NCBI RefSeq assembly: GCF_044377145.1
Contig: NZ_JBILJQ010000013.1
Location: 18,613-82,612 of the forward strand
Direction: 5' to 3'
Origin: Aquimonas sp044377145
GTDB lineage: Bacteria; Pseudomonadota; Gammaproteobacteria; Xanthomonadales; Xanthomonadaceae
DNA length: 64,000 bases
A program made the position numbers and the translations under genes. The notes under the pieces were generated by a model that saw nothing but the letters and a program-made list of their open reading frames with translations, was not told where the DNA came from and made no database searches. Shown here one piece after another: positions 38,156 through 46,807 of this stretch; positions within the stretch are counted from its first letter, which is position 1; each line of letters starts with the position of its first letter.

Positions 38156-38525
38156 ACTCGACGGTTCTGCTGCATCTGCAAATCCAGCCGAGCCGAGAAC
38201 CGCGCGGTCGGGCGCGTTCGGCGCTGTCCGCTTTGCTGCGTCACACAACGAATTCCGGAACAACCACCGCGGGCACAGGTGATGAATACGTATGCACGCA
38301 GAGCAGCAGCGGTAGCCGCGGTGATTAAGCTTGCGGCCCAGGTTCGAACGCATTGTCGGCCCGCCATCGCCACACCGTCGTGCGGCATCCCGCAACCAGC
38401 CCAACCACCGTCCGGATCGATCTCATTGCCGAGCAAGATTCTCAGGGCCGTGAAAGCCGCCGGAGCCGTTCGGCGCACGTTGCTGGAAACTGCGCCAGAT
38501 GCTGCCCCCACATTCCGGATCCTCC
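38156..38525 (+). other. Intergenic region upstream of the alpha-glucosidase
   Basis: These 370 bp show no convincing coding sequence on either strand. The only notable site is the ATACGTAT palindrome at 38283-38296. No clear sigma-70 promoter or terminator was recognised. Confidence 0.6.
38283..38296. promoter_or_regulatory. Candidate maltodextrin operator 2 (ATACGTAT palindrome)
   Basis: TGAATACGTATGCA matches 13 of 14 positions of TGCATACGTATGCA and shares the 11-mer ATACGTATGCA with the site at 35073-35083. It lies about 230 bp before the alpha-glucosidase start. This suggests common control of the two starch genes. No LacI-type regulator gene is in the window. Confidence 0.5.
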
Positions 38526-40139
38526 ATGAGCACAGCCCCCTGGTGGCGCGGCGCCGTCATCTACCAGATCTACCCGCGCAGCTTCCAGGACAGCAATGGC
38601 GATGGCATCGGCGACCTGCCGGGGATCATCCAGCGGCTCGACTACGTCGCCAGCCTGGGCGTTGATGCGATCTGGATCAGCCCGTTCTTCCGTTCGCCGA
38701 TGGCCGACTTCGGCTACGACATCGCCGACTACCGTGATGTCGACCCGATGTTCGGCACCCTCGCCGACTTTGATCTCCTGATCGCGACCGCGCACCGGCT
38801 TGGTCTGAAGGTGATCATCGATCAGGTGCTGAGCCACACCTCGATCGAGCACGCCTGGTTCAAGGAGAGCCGCAGCAGCCGCGACAATCCCAAAGCCGAC
38901 TGGTACGTGTGGGCGGACCCGAGCCCGGACGGTACGCCACCGAACAACTGGCTGTCGCTGTTCGGCGGCGGTGCCTGGCAGTGGGAGCCGCGCCGCGAGC
39001 AGTACTTCCTGCACAACTTTCTGGCCAGCCAGCCGGATCTGAACTTCCACAATCCCGACGTACAGCAAGCCACGCTCGACAACGTGCGCTTCTGGCTCGA
39101 CCGCGGCGTCGACGGTCTGCGTCTGGACGCGATCAACTTCTGCTTCCACGACCGCCAGCTGCGCAACAACCCGGCCAAGCCAGCGGAGCTGCGCACCGGC
39201 CGCGGCTTTTCTCCCGACAACCCCTACGCCTACCAGTATCACTGGTACAACAACACCCAGCCGGAGAACCTTGAATTCCTGCAGCGCCTGCGAGCCTTGA
39301 TGGACGAATACCCGGAGGTTGCCGCACTCGGGGAGATTTCGTCGGAGGACTCGCTCGCTACGATGGCCGAATACACCGGCCCCGAACGCCTGCACATGGG
39401 CTACAGCTTCGAGCTGCTGACGCCCGATTTCAGCGCGGCGCATGTCGCCACCACCGTCCGCGAGCTGGAGGCGAAGATGAGCGCCGGCTGGCCGTGCTGG
39501 TCGATCAGCAACCACGATGTGCAGCGCGTCGCCACCCGCTGGGGCGGCGCCAACCCGCCGCCGCATCTGGCCGCAACCTTGAGCGCGATGGTGTGCAGCC
39601 TGCGCGGCTCGGTCTGCGTGTATCAGGGCGAAGAGCTGGGCCTGCCGGAGGCGGAGATCCCGTTCGAGCTGCTGCAGGATCCCTACGGCATCGCGTTCTG
39701 GCCGAACTTCAAGGGCCGCGACGGCTGCCGTACGCCGATGCCCTGGCAGGCGCTCGACCAGGGCGGTTTCACCGCCGGCCACCCGTGGCTGCCGGTGCCG
39801 GACTGCCACCTGCGTCTGAACGTGCAGGCGCAGGAAGCCGAGGCCGGTTCGGCGCTGCAGCGCTTCCGCCAGTTCCTGCGCTTCCGCCGCGAACAGCCGG
39901 CGCTGCGCTGGGGCACGGTGCAGCTGATTGAAATCGCCGATCCCGTGCTGGCCTTCGTGCGCGAGCACGCCGGCCAACGCGTGCTGGCAGCGTTCAACTT
40001 CTCGGCACAGCCGCAGCGCCTGAGCCTGCCGGGTTGCGCTGACTTCGTCAGCCTGCACGGCCACGGCCTGGTCGAAGGACGGCTGGATCAGGGCGGGATC
40101 GAGCTGCCGGGCTTTGGTGGGCTGTTCGCGCGCGGCTGA
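38526..40139 (+). CDS. GH13 alpha-glucosidase
   Basis: This is a 537-residue cytoplasmic enzyme without signal peptide. Start MSTAPWWRGAVIYQIYPRSF is typical of oligo-1,6-/alpha-glucosidases of the GH13_17/23 type found in Xanthomonas relatives. Catalytic residues: Asp201 in GLRLDAINF, Glu270 in ALGEISSED and Asp331 in SISNHDVQR. It hydrolyses maltose and short maltodextrins to glucose and may also transfer glucose. With the exported debranching enzyme and pullulanase upstream it forms a starch/glycogen breakdown set, though no transporter is present. Confidence 0.92.
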   Translation: MSTAPWWRGAVIYQIYPRSFQDSNGDGIGDLPGIIQRLDYVASLGVDAIWISPFFRSPMADFGYDIADYRDVDPMFGTLADFDLLIATAHRLGLKVIIDQVLSHTSIEHAWFKESRSSRDNPKADWYVWADPSPDGTPPNNWLSLFGGGAWQWEPRREQYFLHNFLASQPDLNFHNPDVQQATLDNVRFWLDRGVDGLRLDAINFCFHDRQLRNNPAKPAELRTGRGFSPDNPYAYQYHWYNNTQPENLEFLQRLRALMDEYPEVAALGEISSEDSLATMAEYTGPERLHMGYSFELLTPDFSAAHVATTVRELEAKMSAGWPCWSISNHDVQRVATRWGGANPPPHLAATLSAMVCSLRGSVCVYQGEELGLPEAEIPFELLQDPYGIAFWPNFKGRDGCRTPMPWQALDQGGFTAGHPWLPVPDCHLRLNVQAQEAEAGSALQRFRQFLRFRREQPALRWGTVQLIEIADPVLAFVREHAGQRVLAAFNFSAQPQRLSLPGCADFVSLHGHGLVEGRLDQGGIELPGFGGLFARG

Positions 40140-40188
40140 GACGGCGCCTGAACGACGAAGGCAGCGGGGGCCACCGCAGAAAAAGCGT

Positions 40189-40218
40189 TTGACACCCGCA
40201 GGCGGCTGAACATATCTT
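40189..40218 (+). promoter_or_regulatory. Promoter of the homoserine dehydrogenase gene
   Basis: TTGACA (40189-40194) is followed after 18 bp by TATCTT (40213-40218). Transcription would begin near 40225. That makes the in-frame ATG at 40228 almost leaderless and favours the ATG at 40300 as the main start. Confidence 0.6.
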
Positions 40219-40299
40219 TCCATCGCGATGGATGTGTTCATAGGCGCGGCAAGCCCTGCCGCGCCCGCTCCCTGCGCGTACCGAACCCTGCCCCCACCC

Positions 40300-41388
40300 A
40301 TGAATGCTCTCGCAGTCGAGCGACACTCCCCCCTGCCCAAACGGGTCGATCTGGTCCTGATCGGCGCGCGCGGCCGGGTCGGCAGCGCCTTCCGGCAACG
40401 TCTGCAGGCCTGCCATGCCGACCTTGTTCGCGGATTGAACATCGACCTGCGGCTGCGCGCCGCAATGGACCGCCGCGGCCTGGCTGAGCGCATGGACGGG
40501 CTGGATCCAATCGCACTCGACGGCGCCTTGCGGCCGCGCAGCGCAGGCGACATCGAAGCGCTTTGGCTGCACTTGGGCAGAGCCTCCAGCACGGTGCTGA
40601 TCGACTGCACCGCCAGCGATGAGGTCGCCGGCCACTATCCGCAGTGGTTGCGGCGCGGCTTCGCGATCGCCGCTGCCAACAAGCACGCCGGCGCGCGCCC
40701 GTTGGCGTTCTATCGGGATCTGCAGCAGGCGGCGCAATCCACCCCCTGGCGCTACGAGACCACCGTGGGCGCGGCGATCCCGATCCTCGGCCCGCTGCGA
40801 GATCTGCGCCTGCGCGGCGAACAGGTGCTGGGCATCCGCGGCCTGCTGTCGGGCTCGCTGTCCTTTCTGCTGGCGCGACTGCATCAGGGCGCGCGGTTCT
40901 CGCAGGCGGTGATGGAGGCGCGCGAACTCGGCTACACCGAGCCGGATCCGCTGGAGGATCTCGGCGGCGAGGATGTGGCGCGCAAGCTGCTGATCCTCGG
41001 CCGCGAGGCGGGATTCGAGCTGGAGCCGGACCAGATCGGGGTCAACCCGCTGACGCCGATACGCGGTGTCTCAGGCCCGGCGCTGGAACCTGCGCTGGCC
41101 GCAGAAGATGACGCCTGGGCCACGCGCATCGCCGCTGCGGAAGCCGCCGGGCAGCGTTTGGTCGTGGTGGGTGAAGTCGGGCCCGAGGGCGGAAGCGTCG
41201 GCGTGCAGTCCCTGTCTGCGGACGATGCACTGGCCAGCGCATCGCCGCGCGAGAACGTGCTGCAGATCCGTACGGCGCTTCAACACCAGCCGGCGCTGAC
41301 GCTACGCGGGCCCGGCGCCGGCGCGGAGGTCACCGCGGCCGGCGTGTTCAGCGATGTGCTGGCCTTGGCGCAGCAGCTGGCTCGGTAG
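40300..41388 (+). CDS. Homoserine dehydrogenase (ThrA C-terminal type)
   Basis: This is a 362-residue enzyme that reduces aspartate semialdehyde to homoserine for threonine and methionine. Motifs: nucleotide loop LIGARGRVGSAF, AAANKHAGARP, ETTVGAAIPILGPL and the substrate helix LLSGSLSFLLARL with ELGYTEPDPLEDLGGEDVAR. These resemble the dehydrogenase half of bifunctional ThrA, but no aspartokinase domain is attached. Neither start (40228 or 40300) has a Shine-Dalgarno; 40300 fits the promoter position. No other threonine gene is adjacent. Confidence 0.9.
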   Translation: MNALAVERHSPLPKRVDLVLIGARGRVGSAFRQRLQACHADLVRGLNIDLRLRAAMDRRGLAERMDGLDPIALDGALRPRSAGDIEALWLHLGRASSTVLIDCTASDEVAGHYPQWLRRGFAIAAANKHAGARPLAFYRDLQQAAQSTPWRYETTVGAAIPILGPLRDLRLRGEQVLGIRGLLSGSLSFLLARLHQGARFSQAVMEARELGYTEPDPLEDLGGEDVARKLLILGREAGFELEPDQIGVNPLTPIRGVSGPALEPALAAEDDAWATRIAAAEAAGQRLVVVGEVGPEGGSVGVQSLSADDALASASPRENVLQIRTALQHQPALTLRGPGAGAEVTAAGVFSDVLALAQQLAR

Positions 41389-41493
41389 CGCATCAGTGCA
41401 TTGCGTTGCGGCGCGGTTCGTTCTGCCCTCGGCATCGCAGGAGGAACTCAGCCGGGGCTTTGCCGACTCGAATCGGCCTGCGCCAGCTCTGCC

Positions 41494-41847
41494 TCAGCCC
41501 TCGCTGGGCGCTTCCAGCTGGTCGAGAAAATCGACTCCGCGGCGCAGGTGTGGGATCACGATCGAACCGCCCACCACCAGCGCGACGCTGAAGGTCTCGA
41601 AGAACTCGGCGCGGTTGACGCCGGCTTCCTTGCACTGGGCGATGTGGTAGCTGATGCAGTCGTCGCAGCGCAGCACCATCGATGCAACCAGACCCAGCAG
41701 CTCCTTGGTCTTGTGGTCGAGCGCGCCGTCCTTGTAGGTCTGGGTGTCGAGCGCGAAGAAGCGCTTCACCACCTGGTTGTCTTCGGACAGGATCCGCTCG
41801 TTCATGCGCTTGCGGAAATCGGTGAACTCGGCAATGCGGTCGCTCAT
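41494..41847 (-). CDS. Carboxymuconolactone decarboxylase-family (AhpD-like) protein
   Basis: This is a 117-residue helical protein. The core VASMVLRCDDCISYHIAQCK holds the C-x-x-C and the nearby His of AhpD-like peroxidase reductants. It overlaps the glutaredoxin gene by 4 bp, so the pair probably acts in thiol redox defence. It is not expected to be a true muconolactone decarboxylase, since such enzymes lack the C-x-x-C. Confidence 0.88.
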   Translation of the reverse strand: MSDRIAEFTDFRKRMNERILSEDNQVVKRFFALDTQTYKDGALDHKTKELLGLVASMVLRCDDCISYHIAQCKEAGVNRAEFFETFSVALVVGGSIVIPHLRRGVDFLDQLEAPSEG

Positions 41848-42104
41848 GCGCCGGCCTCCAGCAGCGGCGCAAGTCCGCCGGCGCGGTCCAGCGCGACCAT
41901 GTCGTCGAAGCCGCCGACGTGGGTGGCGCCGATGAAGATCTGCGGCACCGAGGTGCGGCCGGTGATCTGCATCATGTGGGCGCGCGCGGCCGGGTCGAGA
42001 TCGATCCGCACCTCTTGCCAGCTGTGGCCGCGCTGCTTCAGAAAATTCTTCGCCGCCACGCAGTACGGGCAGACGGCGGTGGAGTAGATCTTGATGTCAG
42101 CCAC
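41844..42104 (-). CDS. grxC: Glutaredoxin 3
   Basis: This 86-residue dithiol glutaredoxin has active site CPYC at residues 12-15 and the glutathione-binding motifs TSVPQIFIG and GGFDDM. Start is GTG at 42104 with AAGGAG seven bases ahead. It reduces disulfides and glutathionylated proteins in the cytoplasm and is coupled to the AhpD-like gene by a 4-bp overlap. Confidence 0.94.
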   Translation of the reverse strand: MADIKIYSTAVCPYCVAAKNFLKQRGHSWQEVRIDLDPAARAHMMQITGRTSVPQIFIGATHVGGFDDMVALDRAGGLAPLLEAGA

Positions 42105-42189
42105 AACGGGCTCCTTGCTGGGTCGGGGACGAATGGGGACGAATGAAGTCGCCAGTGTGGGGACGTCGGCGCTGATTGAAAGGGCCGCA

Positions 42190-44688
42190 TCAGTTCTGCA
42201 GTGCGCGCAGGGTGATCGCCGGTGGCGCCTGCACCACGCGGCGGGTGGCGGCCAGGCCGGTCAACAGCACTGCCAGCACGCCCAGGCCGAAGCCACTGCC
42301 GACATGCACCCAGTCCGGCGCGAACGGCAGTTCGAACACCACGTCAGCGACCACCGCGGTCAGGCCGGTCGCGGCCAGTGCGGCAATTCCGGCGGCGATC
42401 ACGCCGATGGCGAGGAACTCGCTGGCCTGGGCCAGCCGCAGCTGGGCGGTGCGCGCACCGAGCACGCGCATCACCCCGCCTTCGAGCAGGCGCTCGTCCT
42501 GGCTGCTGCTGACCGCCGCCACCAGCACCAGCAGGCCGGCCACCAGGGTGAAGTAGAAGACGTACTCCACCGCCAGCGTGGCCTGGCGCGCGGTGCGCTG
42601 GACCTGGTCGATGATCGCGTCGACATCGATCACCGAGACGTTCGGAAACCGCCCGACCAGGGCGCGGGTGAACTCGACATCGCCGCTGGGCACGCGCACC
42701 GCCGAGATGTAGCTGGCCGCGGATTCCTGCAGTGCCGGCGCATTGGCGACCACGAAGAAATTGGGCCGGAAGTTCTCCCACTGAACCTTGCGCAGGCTGG
42801 TGATCTCGGCCTCGAACACGCGGCCGGCGACGTCGAACGCGATGCGATCACCGAGCTTCCAGCCCAGCGTTTCAGCAATGCCCTGCTCGACCGAAACCTC
42901 CGGCGTGTCGGCCGATGGATCCCAGGCGCGGCCAGCCGTGAGTTCGTTGCCGTCTTCGGCAAGATCACGCGCCCAGCTCAGGTTGAACTCGCGCTCGGCC
43001 AGACGCTGCGCGCGCTCGCCGCGCTCGGCGTAGTGCTCGCCGTTGACCGCCTGCGCATTCACCTGCACCAGCCGACCGCGCACCATCGGAAACAGCGGCG
43101 GCTCGCCTTTGGCGTACTGCTGGATCAGCGCACGCGTGGCCTCGACCTGGTCGGCCTGCACGCCGACCAGAAAACGATTCGGCGCATCGGCGGGCAGCGC
43201 CTGCTGCCAGCGGTCCAGCAGCTGGCCGCGCACCTGGCCGAGCATCAGCAGCACCATCAGGCCAAGCCCGAGCGCGGTGATCTGCGCGACGCTGACGCCG
43301 GCGCGACGCGAGACGTTGGCCAAGCCATAGCGCCAGACCCCACGCAGCCGCCCGCGCGCGCGTCGCAGCACCGCCACCAGGGCGAGCGCCAGCAGGGCCA
43401 GCACGATGAAGGTTCCAAGCAGACCACCGAGCAGGCTGGCGGCGAGCTTGATCGAACCGGCCTTCCACCACAGCAGGGCCGCCAAGGCACCCAGCCCGAA
43501 CAGACTGACCGCCACCGCGCTGGCCTCGACGCCGCCAAGGTCACGCCGCAGCACGCGCAGCGCCGGCACCCGCCGCAGCGCCAGTACCGGCGGCGCGGCG
43601 AACGCGAACAACACCACCAGCCCCACGCCCAAGCCCTGCAGCAGCGGGCTGAAACCCGCGGGCGGCACGGCCAGCCCGAGCACGCTGGCCAGCCAGGCGA
43701 CGACCGCCGCCTGCAACCCGAAGCCCAGGGCCACGCCGACCACGCTGCCGAGCAGGCCGAGGAACAGCAGCTCGCCGAGCTGGATGGTGACGATGGCGCG
43801 CTGGTCCGCGCCGAGGCAGCGCAGCACCGCGCAGGCGTCCAGATGGCGCGCACTGTGGCGGCGCGCGGCCATCGCCACGGCGATCGCTGACAGCACCACC
43901 GCGACCAGCGCAGCCAGGCCGAGGAAACGATCCGCCCGTTCCAGCGCGGAACGGATCTCGGGGCGGCCGTCCTGCACAGTCTCCAGCCGTTGCCCGCGCG
44001 CGAGCGCGTCACGCTGGGCATCGATCCAGCGCTGCACGGCAGCGGCCTCGCCCGCGACCGCCAGCCGGTAGCTGATCCGGCTGCCGACCTGGACCAGGCC
44101 GGTTGATTCGAGGTCGGCCTGGTTGATCGACACCTTGGGTGCGACGTTGAAGTAGTCCATCGCCGCATCGGGTTCCTGCGCGATCAGGGCCGTGATGGTC
44201 AGCTCGCGGCTGCCGACTTTCAGCACATCGCCGACCGCTACCGACAGCGCCTGGGCGCCACCGCGGGTGATCCAGATCTGGCCCGGCGCAGGGATGCCGG
44301 TCGCGCTGGACTCGCGGCCGTTGGCATCGAGCAGACGGAACTCGCCGCGCAGCGGGTAGCCGTCCGAGAGCGCACGGATGTCCGACAGGCGCAGTGCCTC
44401 GCCGGCCCGGACCATGCTCGGGAAGCCCTGCACCTCAGCGACCTGCAGGCCCAGCTCAGCGGCCAGACCCCGCGGGCCATCGCCGATCGGCTGATCCGCG
44501 CGCAGCACGGCATCACCACCGAGCAGACGATTGGCCTCCATCGCCAGCGCGCGCTCGGCGCGGTCGGTCAGCGCGGCGACCGCAGTGACGGCGGCCACCG
44601 CCAGCATCAGCGCCGCCAGCAGCACGCGCACTTCGCCCGAGGCGAGATCGCGGCGGGTGAAACGCCAGGCGAGGCCGAACAGCCTCAC
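42190..44688 (-). CDS. FtsX-like ABC transporter permease (YbbP type)
   Basis: This is an 832-residue membrane protein with ten expected helices. The first, near residues 20-45, precedes a large MacB-like periplasmic domain. Helix groups around 260-460 and 700-830 are the two FtsX modules; the ends LVAGLLVLVAAVSSSQDERL and ARTAQLRLAQASEFLAIG are typical. Its GTG start overlaps the ATPase stop by 4 bp. With YbbA it forms a type-VII-like ABC system thought to act on lipids or lipoproteins; the true substrate is unknown. Confidence 0.9.
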   Translation of the reverse strand: MRLFGLAWRFTRRDLASGEVRVLLAALMLAVAAVTAVAALTDRAERALAMEANRLLGGDAVLRADQPIGDGPRGLAAELGLQVAEVQGFPSMVRAGEALRLSDIRALSDGYPLRGEFRLLDANGRESSATGIPAPGQIWITRGGAQALSVAVGDVLKVGSRELTITALIAQEPDAAMDYFNVAPKVSINQADLESTGLVQVGSRISYRLAVAGEAAAVQRWIDAQRDALARGQRLETVQDGRPEIRSALERADRFLGLAALVAVVLSAIAVAMAARRHSARHLDACAVLRCLGADQRAIVTIQLGELLFLGLLGSVVGVALGFGLQAAVVAWLASVLGLAVPPAGFSPLLQGLGVGLVVLFAFAAPPVLALRRVPALRVLRRDLGGVEASAVAVSLFGLGALAALLWWKAGSIKLAASLLGGLLGTFIVLALLALALVAVLRRARGRLRGVWRYGLANVSRRAGVSVAQITALGLGLMVLLMLGQVRGQLLDRWQQALPADAPNRFLVGVQADQVEATRALIQQYAKGEPPLFPMVRGRLVQVNAQAVNGEHYAERGERAQRLAEREFNLSWARDLAEDGNELTAGRAWDPSADTPEVSVEQGIAETLGWKLGDRIAFDVAGRVFEAEITSLRKVQWENFRPNFFVVANAPALQESAASYISAVRVPSGDVEFTRALVGRFPNVSVIDVDAIIDQVQRTARQATLAVEYVFYFTLVAGLLVLVAAVSSSQDERLLEGGVMRVLGARTAQLRLAQASEFLAIGVIAAGIAALAATGLTAVVADVVFELPFAPDWVHVGSGFGLGVLAVLLTGLAATRRVVQAPPAITLRALQN

Positions 44689-45410
44689 GGCAGCAGGCGC
44701 CCGGAATCGATCCGCAGCTCGCGGCCGCAGCGGGCGGCCAGGGCAGGATCGTGGGTCACCAGCACCAGGGTGGTGCCGGCGCGGGCGTTCAGTTCGAACA
44801 GCAGCTCGATGACCGAGGCGCCGGTGCGGGTGTCCAGATTGCCGGTGGGCTCGTCGGCAAACAGCACGTCCGGGCGGGTGACGAAGGCGCGCGCCAGCGC
44901 CACGCGCTGCTGCTCGCCGCCGGACAGCTGGCGCGGGTAGTGGGTGAGACGTTCAGCCAGCCCGACCTGGGCCAGGATCTCGCGCGCCGAGCTCTCGGGC
45001 TTGGCGCTGCCGGCCAGCTCCAGCGGCAGCATCACGTTCTCCAGCGCGGTCAACGAGGGCAGCAGCTGGAAGCTCTGGAACACGAAGCCCACATGGCGCC
45101 CGCGCACGCGCGCGCGACCGTCCTCATCGAGCTTGGACAGGGCCTCGCCGGCCAGCCAGACTTCGCCACTGGTGGGGGTGTCCAGACCAGCGAGCAGGGA
45201 CAACAGGGTCGACTTGCCTGAACCGGAGGCGCCGACAATCGCGGCAGTTTCACCCGCCTTGATCGAGAAACTGACGCCCTCAAGTATGGTCAGCGGCCCG
45301 GTGGGCAGATCGACACGCTTGCCCAGGTCCTGCGCACGCAGCGCCTCGCCGCGGTTCACGCCGCCTGCGTCCTGCGCATCCCGCTGCGCCGCCACTGCCG
45401 TTCCGTCCAT
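44685..45410 (-). CDS. ABC transporter ATP-binding protein (YbbA type)
   Basis: This is a 241-residue ATPase of the LolD/MacB group: Walker A GASGSGKST, Q-loop FVFQSFQLLPSL, signature LSGGEQQRVALARAF, Walker B VLFADEPTGNLD and switch His in LVTHD. It energises the YbbP permease, translated from an overlapping GTG. The ATG at 45410 has GAGG upstream; a GTG near 45359 is an alternative that would remove a poorly conserved leader. It is divergent from tesA with only 33 bp between starts. Confidence 0.92.
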   Translation of the reverse strand: MDGTAVAAQRDAQDAGGVNRGEALRAQDLGKRVDLPTGPLTILEGVSFSIKAGETAAIVGASGSGKSTLLSLLAGLDTPTSGEVWLAGEALSKLDEDGRARVRGRHVGFVFQSFQLLPSLTALENVMLPLELAGSAKPESSAREILAQVGLAERLTHYPRQLSGGEQQRVALARAFVTRPDVLFADEPTGNLDTRTGASVIELLFELNARAGTTLVLVTHDPALAARCGRELRIDSGRLLP

Positions 45411-45443
45411 TGCCTGACCTCGTCACCTGAAGGGTTGAACCAC

Positions 45444-46115
45444 ATGTTGAAATCCGCCCGAGCATTGCCGATCCGCGCTGAACGTCTTGTCATCGTCTGC
45501 GTGTGGCTGCTGGCCGCGCTGCTCTCTGGACCTGCGGGCGCGACCACCGAAAACAAAGTGCTGGTGATTGGCGATTCGCTGTCGGCCGCCTATGGCCTCG
45601 CGGCTGAACAGGGCTGGGTCAGTCTGATGGATGCCCGCTTGCGCGAAACGCGGCCGGGCTGGAGCGTGGTCAATGCCAGCATCAGCGGCGAAACCACCGC
45701 CGGTGGTGCGGCCCGTATTGATTCCGCGCTGGCCCTGCATCAGCCGGCCCTGGTGCTGATCGAACTGGGCGCCAATGACGGCCTGCGCGGTCTGCCGCTG
45801 GAGCAGGCCGAGGCCAACCTGGAGCGCATGGTGCAGGCGGCGCAGACCGCAGGCGCCAAGGTGCTGGTGATCGGCATGCACATCCCGCCCAACTACGGCC
45901 CGGACTACACCGAGGCTTTCCACGCCATGTTCGGCCGGGTGGCGGATCGCCAGGATGCGGCCCACCTGCCCTTCCTGCTCGAACCGATCGCCAGCGACCG
46001 TGACGCGTTCTTGCCTGACAACCTGCATCCGACCGCAGAGGCGCAGGCCAAGCTGCTGGACCACGTGTGGCCGGAGCTGCTGGCCTTGATCGCCAGCAGC
46101 AGGAACCGGGAGTAG
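45444..46115 (+). CDS. tesA: TesA-like arylesterase/lysophospholipase (SGNH hydrolase)
   Basis: This is a 223-residue exported enzyme. The ATG at 45444 is preferred over a TTG at 45435 because AAGGG lies properly spaced before it; both give a signal peptide (LVIVCVWLLAALLSGPAGA). Block I VLVIGDSLSAAYG, block II ASISGETTAGG, block III LGANDGLRG and block V DNLHPTAEAQ give Ser, Gly, Asn and Asp/His. It cleaves acyl esters or thioesters in the periplasm. tesA divergent from ybbA-ybbP is a conserved gammaproteobacterial layout. Its last codons and TAG stop lie inside repeat element C. Confidence 0.93.
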   Translation: MLKSARALPIRAERLVIVCVWLLAALLSGPAGATTENKVLVIGDSLSAAYGLAAEQGWVSLMDARLRETRPGWSVVNASISGETTAGGAARIDSALALHQPALVLIELGANDGLRGLPLEQAEANLERMVQAAQTAGAKVLVIGMHIPPNYGPDYTEAFHAMFGRVADRQDAAHLPFLLEPIASDRDAFLPDNLHPTAEAQAKLLDHVWPELLALIASSRNRE

Positions 46116-46252
46116 GGAATCGGGAATCGGGAATCGATCCGAAGCAGCGTGACGCGGCATGCGCGCTCTTCGTCCTTCGCACGAGTTCAGCACACCGCCC
46201 GAGCTGATATGCGCGGCTGACCCTTCCCAATTCACGCCCCCCATTCTCCGCG
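46107..46252. repeat. GGGAATC inverted-repeat element, copy C
   Basis: The left end CCGGGAGTAGGGAATCGGGA matches the left end of element A, and the right end (CCCTTCCCAATTCACGCCCC…CATTCTCCG) aligns with A's right end (CCCTTCCCGATTCCCCACTC…). It is about 146 bp. Its first bases encode the last residues of tesA and supply the TAG stop at 46113-46115. Confidence 0.7.
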
Positions 46253-46298
46253 CACACGCCGCTATCATCCCGACCCCAAGCCCCGGACCTCGAGCGCA

Positions 46299-46802
46299 AT
46301 GACCAAACCTCATGCAGAACTGCGGCGCGCCCTTGGTAGTTTTGCCACTGGGGTTACCATCGTCACCGCGCGCGATCCAGGGGATGCCGAGCACGCCGCC
46401 GCCGATGTCGGGCTGACCGTGAACAGCTTCAGCTCGGTGTCGCTGGAACCCCCGCTGGTGCAATGGTGTATTGCCCGTCGCGCGGCCTCGTTCGCTGCCT
46501 TCGAGCGCGCCAGCCACTACTCGGTGCATGTGCTGGCTGCGGATCAACAAGCGCTGTCGGCGCGCTTCGCCAGCCATGGCATTGATCGCTTCGCCGGTCT
46601 CGAACTGGAGCGCGGTCCGGCCGGGCTGCCCCTGCTCGGGGGCTGCGTGACCCGCTTCGTCTGCCGCATCGAGCAACGCTATGCGGGCGGCGATCACCTG
46701 ATCCTGCTTGGCGCGGTCGAGCAGTTCGAGACCAGCGATGCTGATCCGCTGGTGTATCTGCGCGGAGGCTATCGCCAGGTGCTGTCGAGCGGCGCCGGCT
46801 GA
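46299..46802 (+). CDS. Flavin reductase-like, FMN-binding split-barrel protein
   Basis: This is a 167-residue protein: LRRALGSFATGVTIVTARDP and TVNSFSSVSLEPPLVQWCIA are the flavin-binding signatures of the HpaC/flavin-reductase group. Such proteins supply reduced FMN or FAD to a partner monooxygenase, or act as stand-alone reductases. No monooxygenase is nearby. The DMT transporter begins 5 bp after its stop, so the two are co-transcribed. Confidence 0.88.
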   Translation: MTKPHAELRRALGSFATGVTIVTARDPGDAEHAAADVGLTVNSFSSVSLEPPLVQWCIARRAASFAAFERASHYSVHVLAADQQALSARFASHGIDRFAGLELERGPAGLPLLGGCVTRFVCRIEQRYAGGDHLILLGAVEQFETSDADPLVYLRGGYRQVLSSGAG

Positions 46803-46807
46803 GCGGC

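Noticed and set aside
38279..38665. Short ORF beginning in the gap before the alpha-glucosidase
   Set aside because: Runs into the enzyme gene in another frame and shows no motif.
42091..43890. 599-codon plus-strand ORF opposite the YbbP permease
   Set aside because: Antisense shadow, Gln/Arg/His-rich low-complexity product.
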